A stretch of DNA of 49,504 nucleotides, taken from assembly GCA_964554105.1 (NCBI GenBank), contig CAZKNF010000021.1, positions 1 through 49,504 of the forward strand, in the 5' to 3' direction. Source of the stretch: CAZKNF01 sp964554105. GTDB lineage: Bacteria; Bacteroidota; Rhodothermia; Rhodothermales; VXPQ01. Under the pieces are notes generated by a model. That model was not told the origin of the DNA and ran no database searches. It saw nothing but the letters and a program-made list of their open reading frames with translations. Both the position numbers and the translations under genes were made by a program. Of the stretch, positions 24,713 to 33,201 are shown piece after piece (position 1 is the first letter of the stretch; the number at the start of each line of letters is the position of its first letter).

Positions 24713-24941
24713 GGTGAAATGGATCGGCTGCATATCTAGCGTGTCGGCGATCCTATTTAAGCATCCGGCGTCCTCCTTTGCAATAACGGCGCCCCGCCGT
24801 CCTCAGGAACGGAAACAGTTCGCCGTAGTGGAAAGAGCCGAACTCTAAAAAGCGCTTCTAACGCCGTCCCATCGTCCGATCCGTTCGGAATAGAAATGGG
24901 TTTCCGGACGCTTTGTGACCACATCACGATTTGAGAAATCA

Positions 24942-27308
24942 ATGGTAAAGTTAATTTCTTCCGTTCTTCTTGCCGTACTGATTACAGCTTGGACCGCCGT
25001 CGATACAAGGGCGCAGCAGCGTTTCGGCGCGGCGGTACTCGCCACGCAGGATAACGTGTTCGTCGGTGAGCCGGACAATCTGTATCGCCCTGGAGCAGTG
25101 TACATCTATACCAATCAAGACGGTTCGTGGGAGCGTTCCGGCGAGATCGTTTCCCCACAGGCTGAGATGGGAGATCACTTCGGACGAAGCCTTTCGATGC
25201 AGGGCAATCGACTATTAATCGGATCGACCGGTCTCCAGGGTGAAGTCGGCGCCGGCTACGTATTCGAATACGATGGAGAATTTGCCTGGGAATACGTCGC
25301 AACGCTGTCTCCGCTGGACGCCGTAGCTGATGACGGCTTCGGCGCCGCCGTCGCTCTCGCCGGTGACCACGCCTTCGTCGGGGCGCCGGCGGTGGGCGAA
25401 AAGCCCGGCAGCGTCTACGTCTTCCGCCGTGGAGCGGACGGAGCCTGGTCACAGACCGATAAACTTACCGGAAGAGAATCAGAGACGAGGCCCGGCTTCG
25501 GAAGGTCCATTGTCGCGTCGGACACTGCGGTCTTTATAGGTTCGCCGGGCGAGCTGAATGGAACCGGCGTTTTGTACGCTTTCGAGCCTGAAGGCGAAAG
25601 CTGGTCGGAGTCCGCACGGCTGCGAGCTAGGGGGCTCAGCCAGGGCGCAGGCCTGGGTTCATCGCTCGACCTGAACGGTGTATGGTTGATTTCGGGCGCG
25701 CCGCGCCATGGAGGAAACGTGGGCGCCGCCGTTGTTTTTGAATACGACGACGAGCGCCGGGAATGGAGCGAGGCACAATTTCTCCTGCCGTATGCCAGCA
25801 GCGGCGTTCATGGATTTGGAGAATCGATTGCGCTTACGGAGGACGCCGCACTCGTCGGCGCGCCATCGGCGACTTCGCGTACCGGGGCCGTCTATGCATA
25901 TCGCCACAACGACGGCGATTGGTCGGATGTCGTTCGTCTTACGTCTGATGACCCTAACGAGCGCGATCGCATGGGAGCGACAATTGATGTCGATGGATCT
26001 GTGGCGGCAGTGGGACTTACCGGCTCCGACTACGGGGCAGGAGCAGTTCTGCTGTTCGAGCGGACTTCCGAGGGCTGGATGCAGCGTGCACAGCTGAAGA
26101 GCGAGGCTGCAGGCCTGACGTCGATCACCGGCGAGCAAGTGGACTGCCGGGAGGGTTCGGCGGACCTCTTCGGCTGCGAGCAGGTCGACCTGCTCTCCTT
26201 CCTTCCCATTCGAGACATCGGTGGCGATCGGGGTGTTCAGGTCAACGACATCTGGGGTTGGACAGACCCTGAGACAAATCGAGAATACGCGCTCGTCGGA
26301 CGTGTGGACGGAACGTCGTTCGTCGATATAACAGATCCGGTGAATCCGATATACATCGGCAACCTCCCGCGTACAGAAGGCTCATCAAGCAGCTCGTGGC
26401 GTGATATCAAAGTGTACAAAGATCATGCGTTTGTCGTAGCCGATGGCGCAGGCGAGCATGGTGTGCAGATCTTTGATCTGACCCAGCTGCGCCACGTCGA
26501 CGAAATCCCAACGACGTTCACGGAAAACGTGTTGTACGATCGGATCAACAGTGCGCACAACATCGTGATCGACACCGAATCCGGCTTCGCCTACACGGTC
26601 GGCAACAGCGGCGGTGGAGAGACCTGCGGTGGCGGTCTCCATATGATCGATATCCAGGATCCGACAAATCCGGAATTCGCGGGGTGTTTTTCTGATACCG
26701 GCACCGGACGTGCCGGTACCGGCTACTCCCACGACGCCCAGTGCCTCGTATATCGCGGTCCCGACGGAGACTACGGCGGTCGTCAGATCTGCTTCGGCTC
26801 AAACGAAACAGCCTTGAGCATCGCCGACGTCACAGACAAGGAGAATCCGATAGCCGTTGCTACAGCCGCCTATCCGAATGTCTCGTACACCCACCAGGGC
26901 TGGATTAGCGAGGACCATCGCTACTTCTATGTGAATGACGAGCTCGATGAGATCAGCGGCAACGTATCGGAAACCCGCACACTCATCTGGGACATCACGG
27001 ATCTCGACGATCCACAGCTCGTGAAGGAGTACATGTGGGGAAACGAATCCTCGGATCACAACCTGTACATCCGGGATAATTTGATGTACCAGTCGAACTA
27101 TAAGAGCGGTCTTCACATCCACGATATCACGGATCCTGAAAATCCGACGGAAGTCGGCCATTTCGACACGATGCCGGTCGGTGATGATGACCCGGGATTT
27201 TCCGGTTCGTGGAGCAACTATCCGTTTTTTGAGAGCGGCACAATCGCGGTCTCGAGCATTGGCGAGGGTCTATTCCTGCTTCGGAAGACCAGGGAACTCG
27301 ACCTCTAG
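24942..27308 (+). CDS. Choice-of-anchor B family protein with FG-GAP repeats, exported
   Basis: About 788 aa from ATG 24942, which yields a signal peptide (MVKLISSVLLAVLITAW, cleavage near TRAQQ); a GTG at 24915 is the only longer start. Residues about 40-380 hold at least six FG-GAP-like repeats, for example FGRSLSMQGNRLLIGS, FGAAVALAGDHAFVGAP and FGESIALTEDAALVGAP, predicted to fold as a beta-propeller. Residues about 420-785 are the choice-of-anchor B region with LVIVD-like units: YALVGRVDGTSFVDITDP, SWRDIKVYKDHAFVVADG, HNIVIDTESGFAYTVG, and SSDHNLYIRDNLMYQSNY. The protein is secreted or surface-exposed; its function is unknown. It is followed 46 bp later by the YVTN propeller gene. Confidence 0.93.
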   Translation: MVKLISSVLLAVLITAWTAVDTRAQQRFGAAVLATQDNVFVGEPDNLYRPGAVYIYTNQDGSWERSGEIVSPQAEMGDHFGRSLSMQGNRLLIGSTGLQGEVGAGYVFEYDGEFAWEYVATLSPLDAVADDGFGAAVALAGDHAFVGAPAVGEKPGSVYVFRRGADGAWSQTDKLTGRESETRPGFGRSIVASDTAVFIGSPGELNGTGVLYAFEPEGESWSESARLRARGLSQGAGLGSSLDLNGVWLISGAPRHGGNVGAAVVFEYDDERREWSEAQFLLPYASSGVHGFGESIALTEDAALVGAPSATSRTGAVYAYRHNDGDWSDVVRLTSDDPNERDRMGATIDVDGSVAAVGLTGSDYGAGAVLLFERTSEGWMQRAQLKSEAAGLTSITGEQVDCREGSADLFGCEQVDLLSFLPIRDIGGDRGVQVNDIWGWTDPETNREYALVGRVDGTSFVDITDPVNPIYIGNLPRTEGSSSSSWRDIKVYKDHAFVVADGAGEHGVQIFDLTQLRHVDEIPTTFTENVLYDRINSAHNIVIDTESGFAYTVGNSGGGETCGGGLHMIDIQDPTNPEFAGCFSDTGTGRAGTGYSHDAQCLVYRGPDGDYGGRQICFGSNETALSIADVTDKENPIAVATAAYPNVSYTHQGWISEDHRYFYVNDELDEISGNVSETRTLIWDITDLDDPQLVKEYMWGNESSDHNLYIRDNLMYQSNYKSGLHIHDITDPENPTEVGHFDTMPVGDDDPGFSGSWSNYPFFESGTIAVSSIGEGLFLLRKTRELDL

Positions 27309-27354
27309 AGCGCCGAGACAAAAGCGCATGTAGTTTCACGACTCGCGTGGCGAA

Positions 27355-28773
27355 ATGAGAAAGGACCGCTCCTCTCTTCAGAATGTGAAGACGTACGATA
27401 TGTGGAAGTGCGCGAAGTTATGGTTTTTCACTGCTCTTCTGTTCATGGGCGGCTGCGCTCAAAGCGGCCCTACGACCGGAAGTACAGCCGATGGCGCCGA
27501 GATCGTCTTTTCTGAGGAGATTCTTCCGCTCCTTCAGAGTAAGTTTGCGCCACTGCTCGTTGAGGAGGAAGATCTCAACCTCGACTCGTGGGAAGGCCTC
27601 ATTGCCGGATCCCGTTTTGGAGAGGTATTGATTCCATTCGATGCTGAACGCAGCCTGTTAATCGAGCTCGCCGAGCGCCGTGAGAGCGACCTCACGCCGC
27701 AGGAAATCAGCCTCGTCGGCGCGTGGATCGACGCCGGGGCGCGGAACGACGATGGAGAAGCGCCATATGCCGACTCCGAACAGCTTCTCTACGTCTGCAA
27801 CCAGGGCTCTGCCGTGATCTCTGTGGTCGACATGGAATCGAATCTGGTTGTCCGGACTGTCGATCTCCAGGATTTCGGATTTTCGGAGAATGCAATGCCG
27901 CACCATGTGGCGGTCTCCGAGGATGGATCCTACTGGTACGTGTCGCTGATCGGTGAGAATACCGTCTTGAAGCTCAATCGAGATAACGAGGTTCTCGGGC
28001 AGGTGCCCTTCGAGGCACCCGGCATGCTGGCGCTCGCGCCCGACGAGGAGTATCTGTACGTCGGCCGCTCGATGAGTGCGGTCAATCCGCCGCATCGGAT
28101 TGGAGTAATCGACAACGACGCTCTCGAAATCGAAGAGATCGACGTCTTTTTCCCGAGACCGCATGCACTCGACGTATCCCCGGACGGCCGCCACATATAT
28201 GCCGCCAGCCTTGCTCTAGATCAAATGGCGAGCATCGATACTGAGACGCACGACATCGAGGTAATCGAGCTCCCCGGACATGATGATGCTCATCATCATA
28301 TGCCTATGCAGTTCGAAGTGACGCCCGACGGCCGGAGAATGATCGTTGGCGGTGAGATGAGTGGTGAGCTGCTCATCTTCGACTTGAGCGATCCGATGGA
28401 CCCTACTGTCGTGAAGAGCCTGAATCTCGGTGGGTCTCCATGGAACCCGGCCTTCACACCTGATGGACGCTACGCCTATGTACCTCTGAAACGAGCAGAT
28501 GCTGTGGCGGTCGTAGACATGGTCGAACTGAAGGAGCAGGACGTCGTGCGAGGTCACGGCCTGTCCGAGCCGGACGGCAGCGCAGTACGCCCTGACGGCC
28601 GCTACGCGTACGTTACGAACAGCAATTTAGATGGCTCTTATCAATCGCGCTACGATCTTGGCGACGGTCCGACGGGTACGGTCACTGTGATCGACACGTC
28701 TACAAATAAGATCGTCAAAGTTCTCGAGGTCGAGAGCAACCCGACAGGCGTAGGAACACGACCGGCACAATAA
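27355..28773 (+). CDS. YVTN/YncE-type beta-propeller lipoprotein with haem-less PSCyt1-like domain
   Basis: A 472-aa exported protein. A hydrophobic segment ending MGGC (Cys34) suggests a lipoprotein; starting at ATG 27400 would give a more compact signal. Residues about 48-130 resemble the planctomycete-type cytochrome c domain (FSEEILPLLQSKF, then GEVLIPFDAERSLLIEL and LTPQEISLVGAWIDAGA), but the CxxCH haem site is missing. Residues about 140-470 are a propeller of YVTN-type blades: LLYVCNQGSAVISVVDM, HHVAVSEDGSYWYVS, LDVSPDGRHIYAAS, FTPDGRYAYVPLKRADAVAVVDM and RPDGRYAYVTNSN. A His-rich loop (DDAHHHMPMQFEV) might bind metal. It sits between two other exported propeller genes; function is unknown. 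Confidence 0.9.
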   Translation: MRKDRSSLQNVKTYDMWKCAKLWFFTALLFMGGCAQSGPTTGSTADGAEIVFSEEILPLLQSKFAPLLVEEEDLNLDSWEGLIAGSRFGEVLIPFDAERSLLIELAERRESDLTPQEISLVGAWIDAGARNDDGEAPYADSEQLLYVCNQGSAVISVVDMESNLVVRTVDLQDFGFSENAMPHHVAVSEDGSYWYVSLIGENTVLKLNRDNEVLGQVPFEAPGMLALAPDEEYLYVGRSMSAVNPPHRIGVIDNDALEIEEIDVFFPRPHALDVSPDGRHIYAASLALDQMASIDTETHDIEVIELPGHDDAHHHMPMQFEVTPDGRRMIVGGEMSGELLIFDLSDPMDPTVVKSLNLGGSPWNPAFTPDGRYAYVPLKRADAVAVVDMVELKEQDVVRGHGLSEPDGSAVRPDGRYAYVTNSNLDGSYQSRYDLGDGPTGTVTVIDTSTNKIVKVLEVESNPTGVGTRPAQ

Positions 28774-28778
28774 GATCG

Positions 28779-30665
28779 ATGGTGATTTCGCGTCGTACGA
28801 GCATGTCGGTCTGTGTGAGCCTCATTCTCGTTGTCGGTTGTTCGAGCCTCGTTAAGACAACGCAGCCCTCGAAGGACGACGCGTTTCTTGCCCAGCTTGA
28901 GCGGCGCATCAACCCGTTCGAAGTCCTCGACGCCGTCGGCGATTCGTATGCTCATCCCTTTTTGGGAGGGCTCAACTATCCTCGACCACAATTCGTCGAC
29001 ATCGATGGTGACGGCGATCCCGACGTGTTCGTTCAGGAGAACACCAACGAGGTGATGTTCTTTGAGAATGTCGGATCCCAAAGTGATCCGTCGTTCACGT
29101 GGCGGACGGATGCGTACCGGGACCTTGAAATCGGGGAATGGTACCGTTTCGCCGACATCGACCACGACGGCGATTTCGACCTTCTTACAGAGCAACCGTT
29201 CAGCTACATTCGCTACTACGCGAATACGGGCACTGCACGCGAGCCGCAGTTCGAAGTGAAGGCTGATACATTGCGCGATGTCGAAGGAAAGCCGATCTTC
29301 TCCGACCGTCAGAACATCCCAAACGTTAGCGATATCGACTGCGACGACCTCCCGGACCTATTCATCGGCCGCCTCGATGGCACAGTCATGCGCTACGAGG
29401 CCGTCGAGGCAGCCGTAGATCAAGCACCACGCTTCAGGTTGGTTACCGAACGGTTCGAGGACATCGAAATTGTCGCTCAGTTCGGGCAGCCCGGCCAGAT
29501 GAACGAGCCCGCGATGCCGAACATCCCGAACGGATCCAATCTCCACGGAGCAAACACAATGACGTTTGCTGATACGGACGACGATGGTGACCTGGATCTT
29601 TTCTGGGGCGACTTTTTCGAACCGGGACTTCTGCTGCTGGAAAATACCGGATCGTGCGAGTCACCGACGATCAGAGAGGAGCCGCGGCCGTTTCCACCAC
29701 CGGATCCAATGATTTCGAGTGGATTCAACGCTCCGACGTTCGGAGATGTCGATGGCGATGGCGATTCCGACTTACTTGTCGGTGTGCTTGGCGGGGCCTT
29801 TAACCCCAATCGCACCATGCATGCGCCGCTCTACTTTTACGAGCAAATCGAGGAAGACGAGTTCCGACTGCGGACGCGCAATTTCTTCCACCAGATCGAT
29901 GCCGGCAGCGAAAGTCATCCTACACTTGCTGATCTGGACGGTGACGGCGACCTGGACCTTCTTATTGGCAACAAAATCTCATCGAAGTCGAGCGGGACCG
30001 CAGTGATGCTTCACCTCGAAAACATCGGTACTCCCTCGTCGCCTCGCTTCATCGTGCGGGATTCGCTGGATTTGCAGCCCTCCTATCACTATGCACCTAC
30101 CATTGCCGATCTCGACGGCGACGGCCGCCTCGACATGCTCCTGGGCACGTGGAACGACGGCATCGCGCACTATCGAAGCAACGGCGCAGATTTCGAATTG
30201 GTGGACGACAGTTTCATCCAGCTCACGCGTGGCAGCCACACCACCCCGGCGCTCGTCGACATCGACGGCGACGAGGATCTGGATCTTTTCGTCGGGGAGA
30301 CGTCCGGATTCATAAACTTTTATGAGAACACGGGTACACCGGACGATCCGGAATTCGAGTTGGTTGCGGATGAGTATCAGAGTATCGACGTGGGCCGCCG
30401 AAGCGTCCCTGCATTCCTTGACGTCGATGGGGACGGTGATTATGATATGGTCGTCGGTTCCGAATCGGACGGTCTCGTCTTGTTTCGCAATGAGGGGACG
30501 CCGACAAATCCCGTGTTTGTTGAAGAAGGTTCGCACGCCGACAGGATGCCAATACTGGTAACCCCTGCCTTCGCCGATCTCGATGATGACGGGGCAATCG
30601 ATCTCGTTACAGGCGGACTGGGAGGCGGATTACGATTCTATTCGGGGACACCGAACACCCCCTGA
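28779..30665 (+). CDS. FG-GAP/VCBS repeat lipoprotein (integrin-like propeller)
   Basis: A 628-aa protein beginning 5 bp after the YVTN gene stop. The signal SVCVSLILVVGC ends in a lipobox Cys (residue 21). The body contains about ten Asp-rich Ca2+-loop repeats of the form DxDxDGDxDLLxG, such as DIDGDGDPDVFV, DTDDDGDLDLFWG, DVDGDGDSDLLVG, DLDGDGDLDLLIG and DVDGDGDYDMVVG, interleaved with YYENTGTPxxPxF-like strands. That is the FG-GAP/VCBS propeller fold, usually a Ca2+-stabilised adhesive or binding surface outside the cell. The stop lies only 6 bp before moeA, so four genes appear to form one transcription unit. Confidence 0.92.
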   Translation: MVISRRTSMSVCVSLILVVGCSSLVKTTQPSKDDAFLAQLERRINPFEVLDAVGDSYAHPFLGGLNYPRPQFVDIDGDGDPDVFVQENTNEVMFFENVGSQSDPSFTWRTDAYRDLEIGEWYRFADIDHDGDFDLLTEQPFSYIRYYANTGTAREPQFEVKADTLRDVEGKPIFSDRQNIPNVSDIDCDDLPDLFIGRLDGTVMRYEAVEAAVDQAPRFRLVTERFEDIEIVAQFGQPGQMNEPAMPNIPNGSNLHGANTMTFADTDDDGDLDLFWGDFFEPGLLLLENTGSCESPTIREEPRPFPPPDPMISSGFNAPTFGDVDGDGDSDLLVGVLGGAFNPNRTMHAPLYFYEQIEEDEFRLRTRNFFHQIDAGSESHPTLADLDGDGDLDLLIGNKISSKSSGTAVMLHLENIGTPSSPRFIVRDSLDLQPSYHYAPTIADLDGDGRLDMLLGTWNDGIAHYRSNGADFELVDDSFIQLTRGSHTTPALVDIDGDEDLDLFVGETSGFINFYENTGTPDDPEFELVADEYQSIDVGRRSVPAFLDVDGDGDYDMVVGSESDGLVLFRNEGTPTNPVFVEEGSHADRMPILVTPAFADLDDDGAIDLVTGGLGGGLRFYSGTPNTP

Positions 30666-30671
30666 GATTTT

Positions 30672-31880
30672 ATGCAGGAGTTCATCTCATACGCCGTCGC
30701 CCGGGAGACCGTGCTCAGCAACGTGACGGGCATCGATTCGGAAAGCGTCGCACTCGGCGATGCACTTGGGCGAACGCTGGCCGAGTCCATTCAGAGCCGT
30801 GAGTTAATTCCCCCGTTCGACAACTCCGCCATGGACGGGTTCGTAGTTCGATCCTCGGACGTACCTGATGCAGACGTGGAGTTGCCCATTGCGGGTACAG
30901 TCGCCGCAGGCGATTCGGGCGACGTCCCGCTTCCCTCGGGCGTGTGCATGCGGATCATGACGGGAGCGCCGGTCCCCGACGGCGCCGATGCCGTTATTCC
31001 CGTCGAGGAGGCGGACGTGACGGGCGACCGCGTTCGCTTCCGCGTGTCGGCTCGGGAAAGGGCCCGGCATATCCGCCGGGCCGGCGAGAACGTGAAGATC
31101 GGCGATCACGTCCTCTCATCAGGCATCCGCATTACGCCGCCCGTCGTAGGGATGCTCGCCACACTGGGATTTGCGAGCGTCGCTGTCGCGCGGCGTCCGG
31201 TTGTTTCGGTGACTGCTACGGGAGATGAGTTAGTCGACGTCTCCGAGAAACCGGGGCCCGGCCGCATACGGGATGCGAACGGCCCAACTCTTGCCGCCCA
31301 GATAGCGACTGCCGGCGGCATGGTAGGAAAGCAAACTCGTGTCGGTGATCATCGTCAGCGCCTCCGTCAGACGCTCGAATCATCGATCGCCGCTTCTGAG
31401 GTGATCGTAGTGTCCGGCGGTGTATCGATGGGCCAGTTTGATTTCGTGCGGGAGGAATTGGAAGCTGTCGGTTTCGAGCCGTTATTCTGGAAGGTCAGGC
31501 AGAAGCCGGGAAAACCCCTGCTGTTCGGATTAATAGACAGAATCCCAGTATTCGGTCTTCCCGGCAATCCCGTGTCGGCGAGCGTGTGCTTCGAGCAGTA
31601 CGTCCGGCCGGCGCTTGCCGTAATGCTCGGACAATCCGAATCAATGCCGCGGTACGAGCGAGCAGTTCTCGACGAACGGATAGCAAAAAAACCGGGGCTT
31701 CATCACTTCGTGCGCGGACGGATGCGGTACGAAAATGGACTTCACGTCGTCCCCACGGGCCCGCAGGGTTCGCACATTTCGCAATCTCTCGTGCTCGCCG
31801 ATTGCCTCATCCATCTTCCCGAGGAATCGGAAAACCTGCGGCGAGGCACCGAAGTGGATATTCAGCGCCTGAACTGGTGA
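30672..31880 (+). CDS. moeA: Molybdopterin molybdenumtransferase MoeA
   Basis: A 402-aa cytoplasmic enzyme inserting molybdate into adenylylated molybdopterin in the last step of Moco synthesis. Motifs: PPFDNSAMDGFVV in domain I, MRIMTGAPVPDGADAVIPVEE, then the MoaB/MogA-like domain with VTATGDELV, VSGGVSMGQFDFVREEL (substrate loop) and PVFGLPGNPVSASVCFEQYVRP, and a C-terminal beta-barrel. Length is normal. It starts 6 bp after the FG-GAP lipoprotein gene, an unusual partner, and faces moaA, whose stop lies 16 bp away on the other strand. Other Moco genes (moaC, moaE, mogA) are not in this window. Confidence 0.97.
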   Translation: MQEFISYAVARETVLSNVTGIDSESVALGDALGRTLAESIQSRELIPPFDNSAMDGFVVRSSDVPDADVELPIAGTVAAGDSGDVPLPSGVCMRIMTGAPVPDGADAVIPVEEADVTGDRVRFRVSARERARHIRRAGENVKIGDHVLSSGIRITPPVVGMLATLGFASVAVARRPVVSVTATGDELVDVSEKPGPGRIRDANGPTLAAQIATAGGMVGKQTRVGDHRQRLRQTLESSIAASEVIVVSGGVSMGQFDFVREELEAVGFEPLFWKVRQKPGKPLLFGLIDRIPVFGLPGNPVSASVCFEQYVRPALAVMLGQSESMPRYERAVLDERIAKKPGLHHFVRGRMRYENGLHVVPTGPQGSHISQSLVLADCLIHLPEESENLRRGTEVDIQRLNW

Positions 31881-31896
31881 CCGACGAGACGGGCCT

Positions 31897-32892
31897 CTAT
31901 CCACCGATCAAGATCATGGGGCGGTCATCGTCCGTTTCCGCGAGTGCATGCATCCCGGCGTGGGCCGCCTTCTTGCGCAGCACTGCGTTTTGAATTGCCT
32001 CGCAGAGCTCGTCGTCGGTAGCGCCGGCACGCATGAGATCGCGCAGACTGGTTTCTGCGCGTCCGAACAGACATACTTTCAGTGACCCGTCGGCCGTCAG
32101 TCGCAACCGATTGCAACCGGCACAGAACTGATCGCTCATCGAGGCAATAAAGCCGATGGTTCCCGCGTGATCGGCGACCTGGAAGGTTCGAGACGTATCG
32201 TGCGCACCACGGTCAGGTGACTCCAGACGAAATCCTCCCGCTTCAATCCGGTCCATCATCTCACGGTAGGGCATGAACCGCCCATCTGACCATCCGTTGC
32301 CGGAAAAAGGCATGTACTCGATAAAACGGACTTCGATGGGACGTTCTCTAGTCATCGCCGTGAAATCCAGGAGTTCGTCGTCGTTGATACCTCGCATGAC
32401 GACGCAATTGACCTTGAGCGGCTCATATCCCAGAGCGAGCGCACGATCGATGGCGTTCAGGACGAGTGACAGCCCGGGACGGCGTGCGATACGTTCAAAT
32501 TTCGCAGCATCTAGCGTGTCGAGGCTGATGTTGATCTGATTGATTCCCGCGGCCTTCAGTCGATCGATCTTCTTATTCAGCAGCATCCCGTTCGTCGTCA
32601 CCGCAAATCCGCGGAGCCCGCCGATTCGTCCGATTTTTTCGGCCAGATCCTCAAAATTTTTGCGCACCAGCGGCTCACCGCCAGTAAGGCGAATCTTTTC
32701 CACTCCATTTTGCACGAAGAGATGTGCAAGCCGTTCGATCTCCTCGAAGGTTAGAATTCGATCTTTGGGAGTTAGATCGACGCCGCTTTCGGGCATGCAG
32801 TACGTGCATCGGAGATTGCACCGTTCCGTCACCGAAATACGGAGATATGTGTGCTTGCGCCCGAACGCGTCGACGAACATGTCGCGAATCAA
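31897..32892 (-). CDS. moaA: GTP 3',8-cyclase MoaA (radical SAM)
   Basis: A 331-aa radical-SAM enzyme for the first step of Moco synthesis, turning GTP into 3',8-cyclo-7,8-dihydro-GTP for MoaC. The N-terminal 4Fe-4S cluster motif is CNLRCTYC (CxxxCxxC within ERCNLRCTYCMPESG). KIRLTGGEPLVRK binds SAM, and the C-terminal cluster is provided by FCAGCNRLRLTADGSLKVC. The protein ends in GG, the conserved tail needed for activity. All key residues are present. It is convergent with moeA. The upstream region (32893 onward) contains a 7-bp hairpin (CCGTCGG/CCGACGG, 32961-32982) of unknown meaning; I could not recognise a Moco riboswitch there. Confidence 0.97.
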   Translation of the reverse strand: MIRDMFVDAFGRKHTYLRISVTERCNLRCTYCMPESGVDLTPKDRILTFEEIERLAHLFVQNGVEKIRLTGGEPLVRKNFEDLAEKIGRIGGLRGFAVTTNGMLLNKKIDRLKAAGINQINISLDTLDAAKFERIARRPGLSLVLNAIDRALALGYEPLKVNCVVMRGINDDELLDFTAMTRERPIEVRFIEYMPFSGNGWSDGRFMPYREMMDRIEAGGFRLESPDRGAHDTSRTFQVADHAGTIGFIASMSDQFCAGCNRLRLTADGSLKVCLFGRAETSLRDLMRAGATDDELCEAIQNAVLRKKAAHAGMHALAETDDDRPMILIGG

Positions 32893-33065
32893 CTGAAAGA
32901 ATAGAAGTGGCTAGGCTAAGCGTAGTAAGCCGGGCAAGCGGAAGTTCCGCTAACTACAATTTATCCGTCGGAGACGCTGCCGACGGAAACGTAGAGCTCG
33001 GGAGACGTCGAGAGATTCCGACAGCGACGAAACTTCCCCCATCGAAGAAGTTAAATACCTCATCC
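32893..33065. other. Intergenic region between moaA and the riboswitch
   Basis: No gene is evident in the 173 bp between the divergent moaA start and the riboswitch. It must contain two promoters. It holds a short hairpin GCGG-AAGTT-CCGC near 32939-32951 and a 7-bp inverted repeat CCGTCGG/CCGACGG (32961-32982, 8-nt loop). Neither is followed by a T-run on the plus strand, so they are not intrinsic terminators in that direction. Confidence 0.45.
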
Positions 33066-33157
33066 GAAGGGGAGTAGCACCTGCCCATAGCAGGTCGCGG
33101 GTATCGTCAATACGCTCGAGAGAGCCGGTGCCCGTATCGAAACGCGAGACCTTCACT
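33066..33157 (+). ncRNA. yybP-ykoY manganese riboswitch
   Basis: The stretch has the conserved strands of the yybP-ykoY aptamer in the right order: AAGGGGAGTAGC (33067-33078), a hairpin ACCTGC/GCAGGT (33079-33084 and 33090-33095), the internal CGTCAATACG (33105-33114), and the 3' strand CGAGACCTTCACT (33145-33157). GAAGG (33066-33070) pairs with CCTTC (33150-33154) as stem P1. The motif is known to bind Mn2+ and commonly controls Mn2+ exporters, including TerC/Alx-family genes; here it leads directly into a TerC-family gene. The P1 3' strand is shared with the terminator arm, so Mn2+ binding should favour read-through (ON switch). This is my motif recognition by eye; covariance scoring was not possible. 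Confidence 0.88.
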
Positions 33158-33185
33158 GCCATCACCGGCGGTGGAGGTTTTTTTT
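33150..33185 (+). terminator. Intrinsic terminator overlapping the riboswitch expression platform
   Basis: CCTTCACTGCC (33150-33160) pairs over all 11 positions, including two G-U pairs, with GGCGGTGGAGG (33167-33177) around a 6-nt loop, followed by eight T (33178-33185). Its left arm is the 3' strand of riboswitch stem P1, so terminator and aptamer are mutually exclusive. It ends 16 bp before the TerC-family start codon. Confidence 0.88.
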
Positions 33186-33201
33186 GTTTTCAGGTACCGG
33201 T

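Noticed and set aside
32893..33065. Moco riboswitch upstream of moaA
   Set aside because: Two small hairpins are present, but I could not match the conserved Moco motif on the minus strand.
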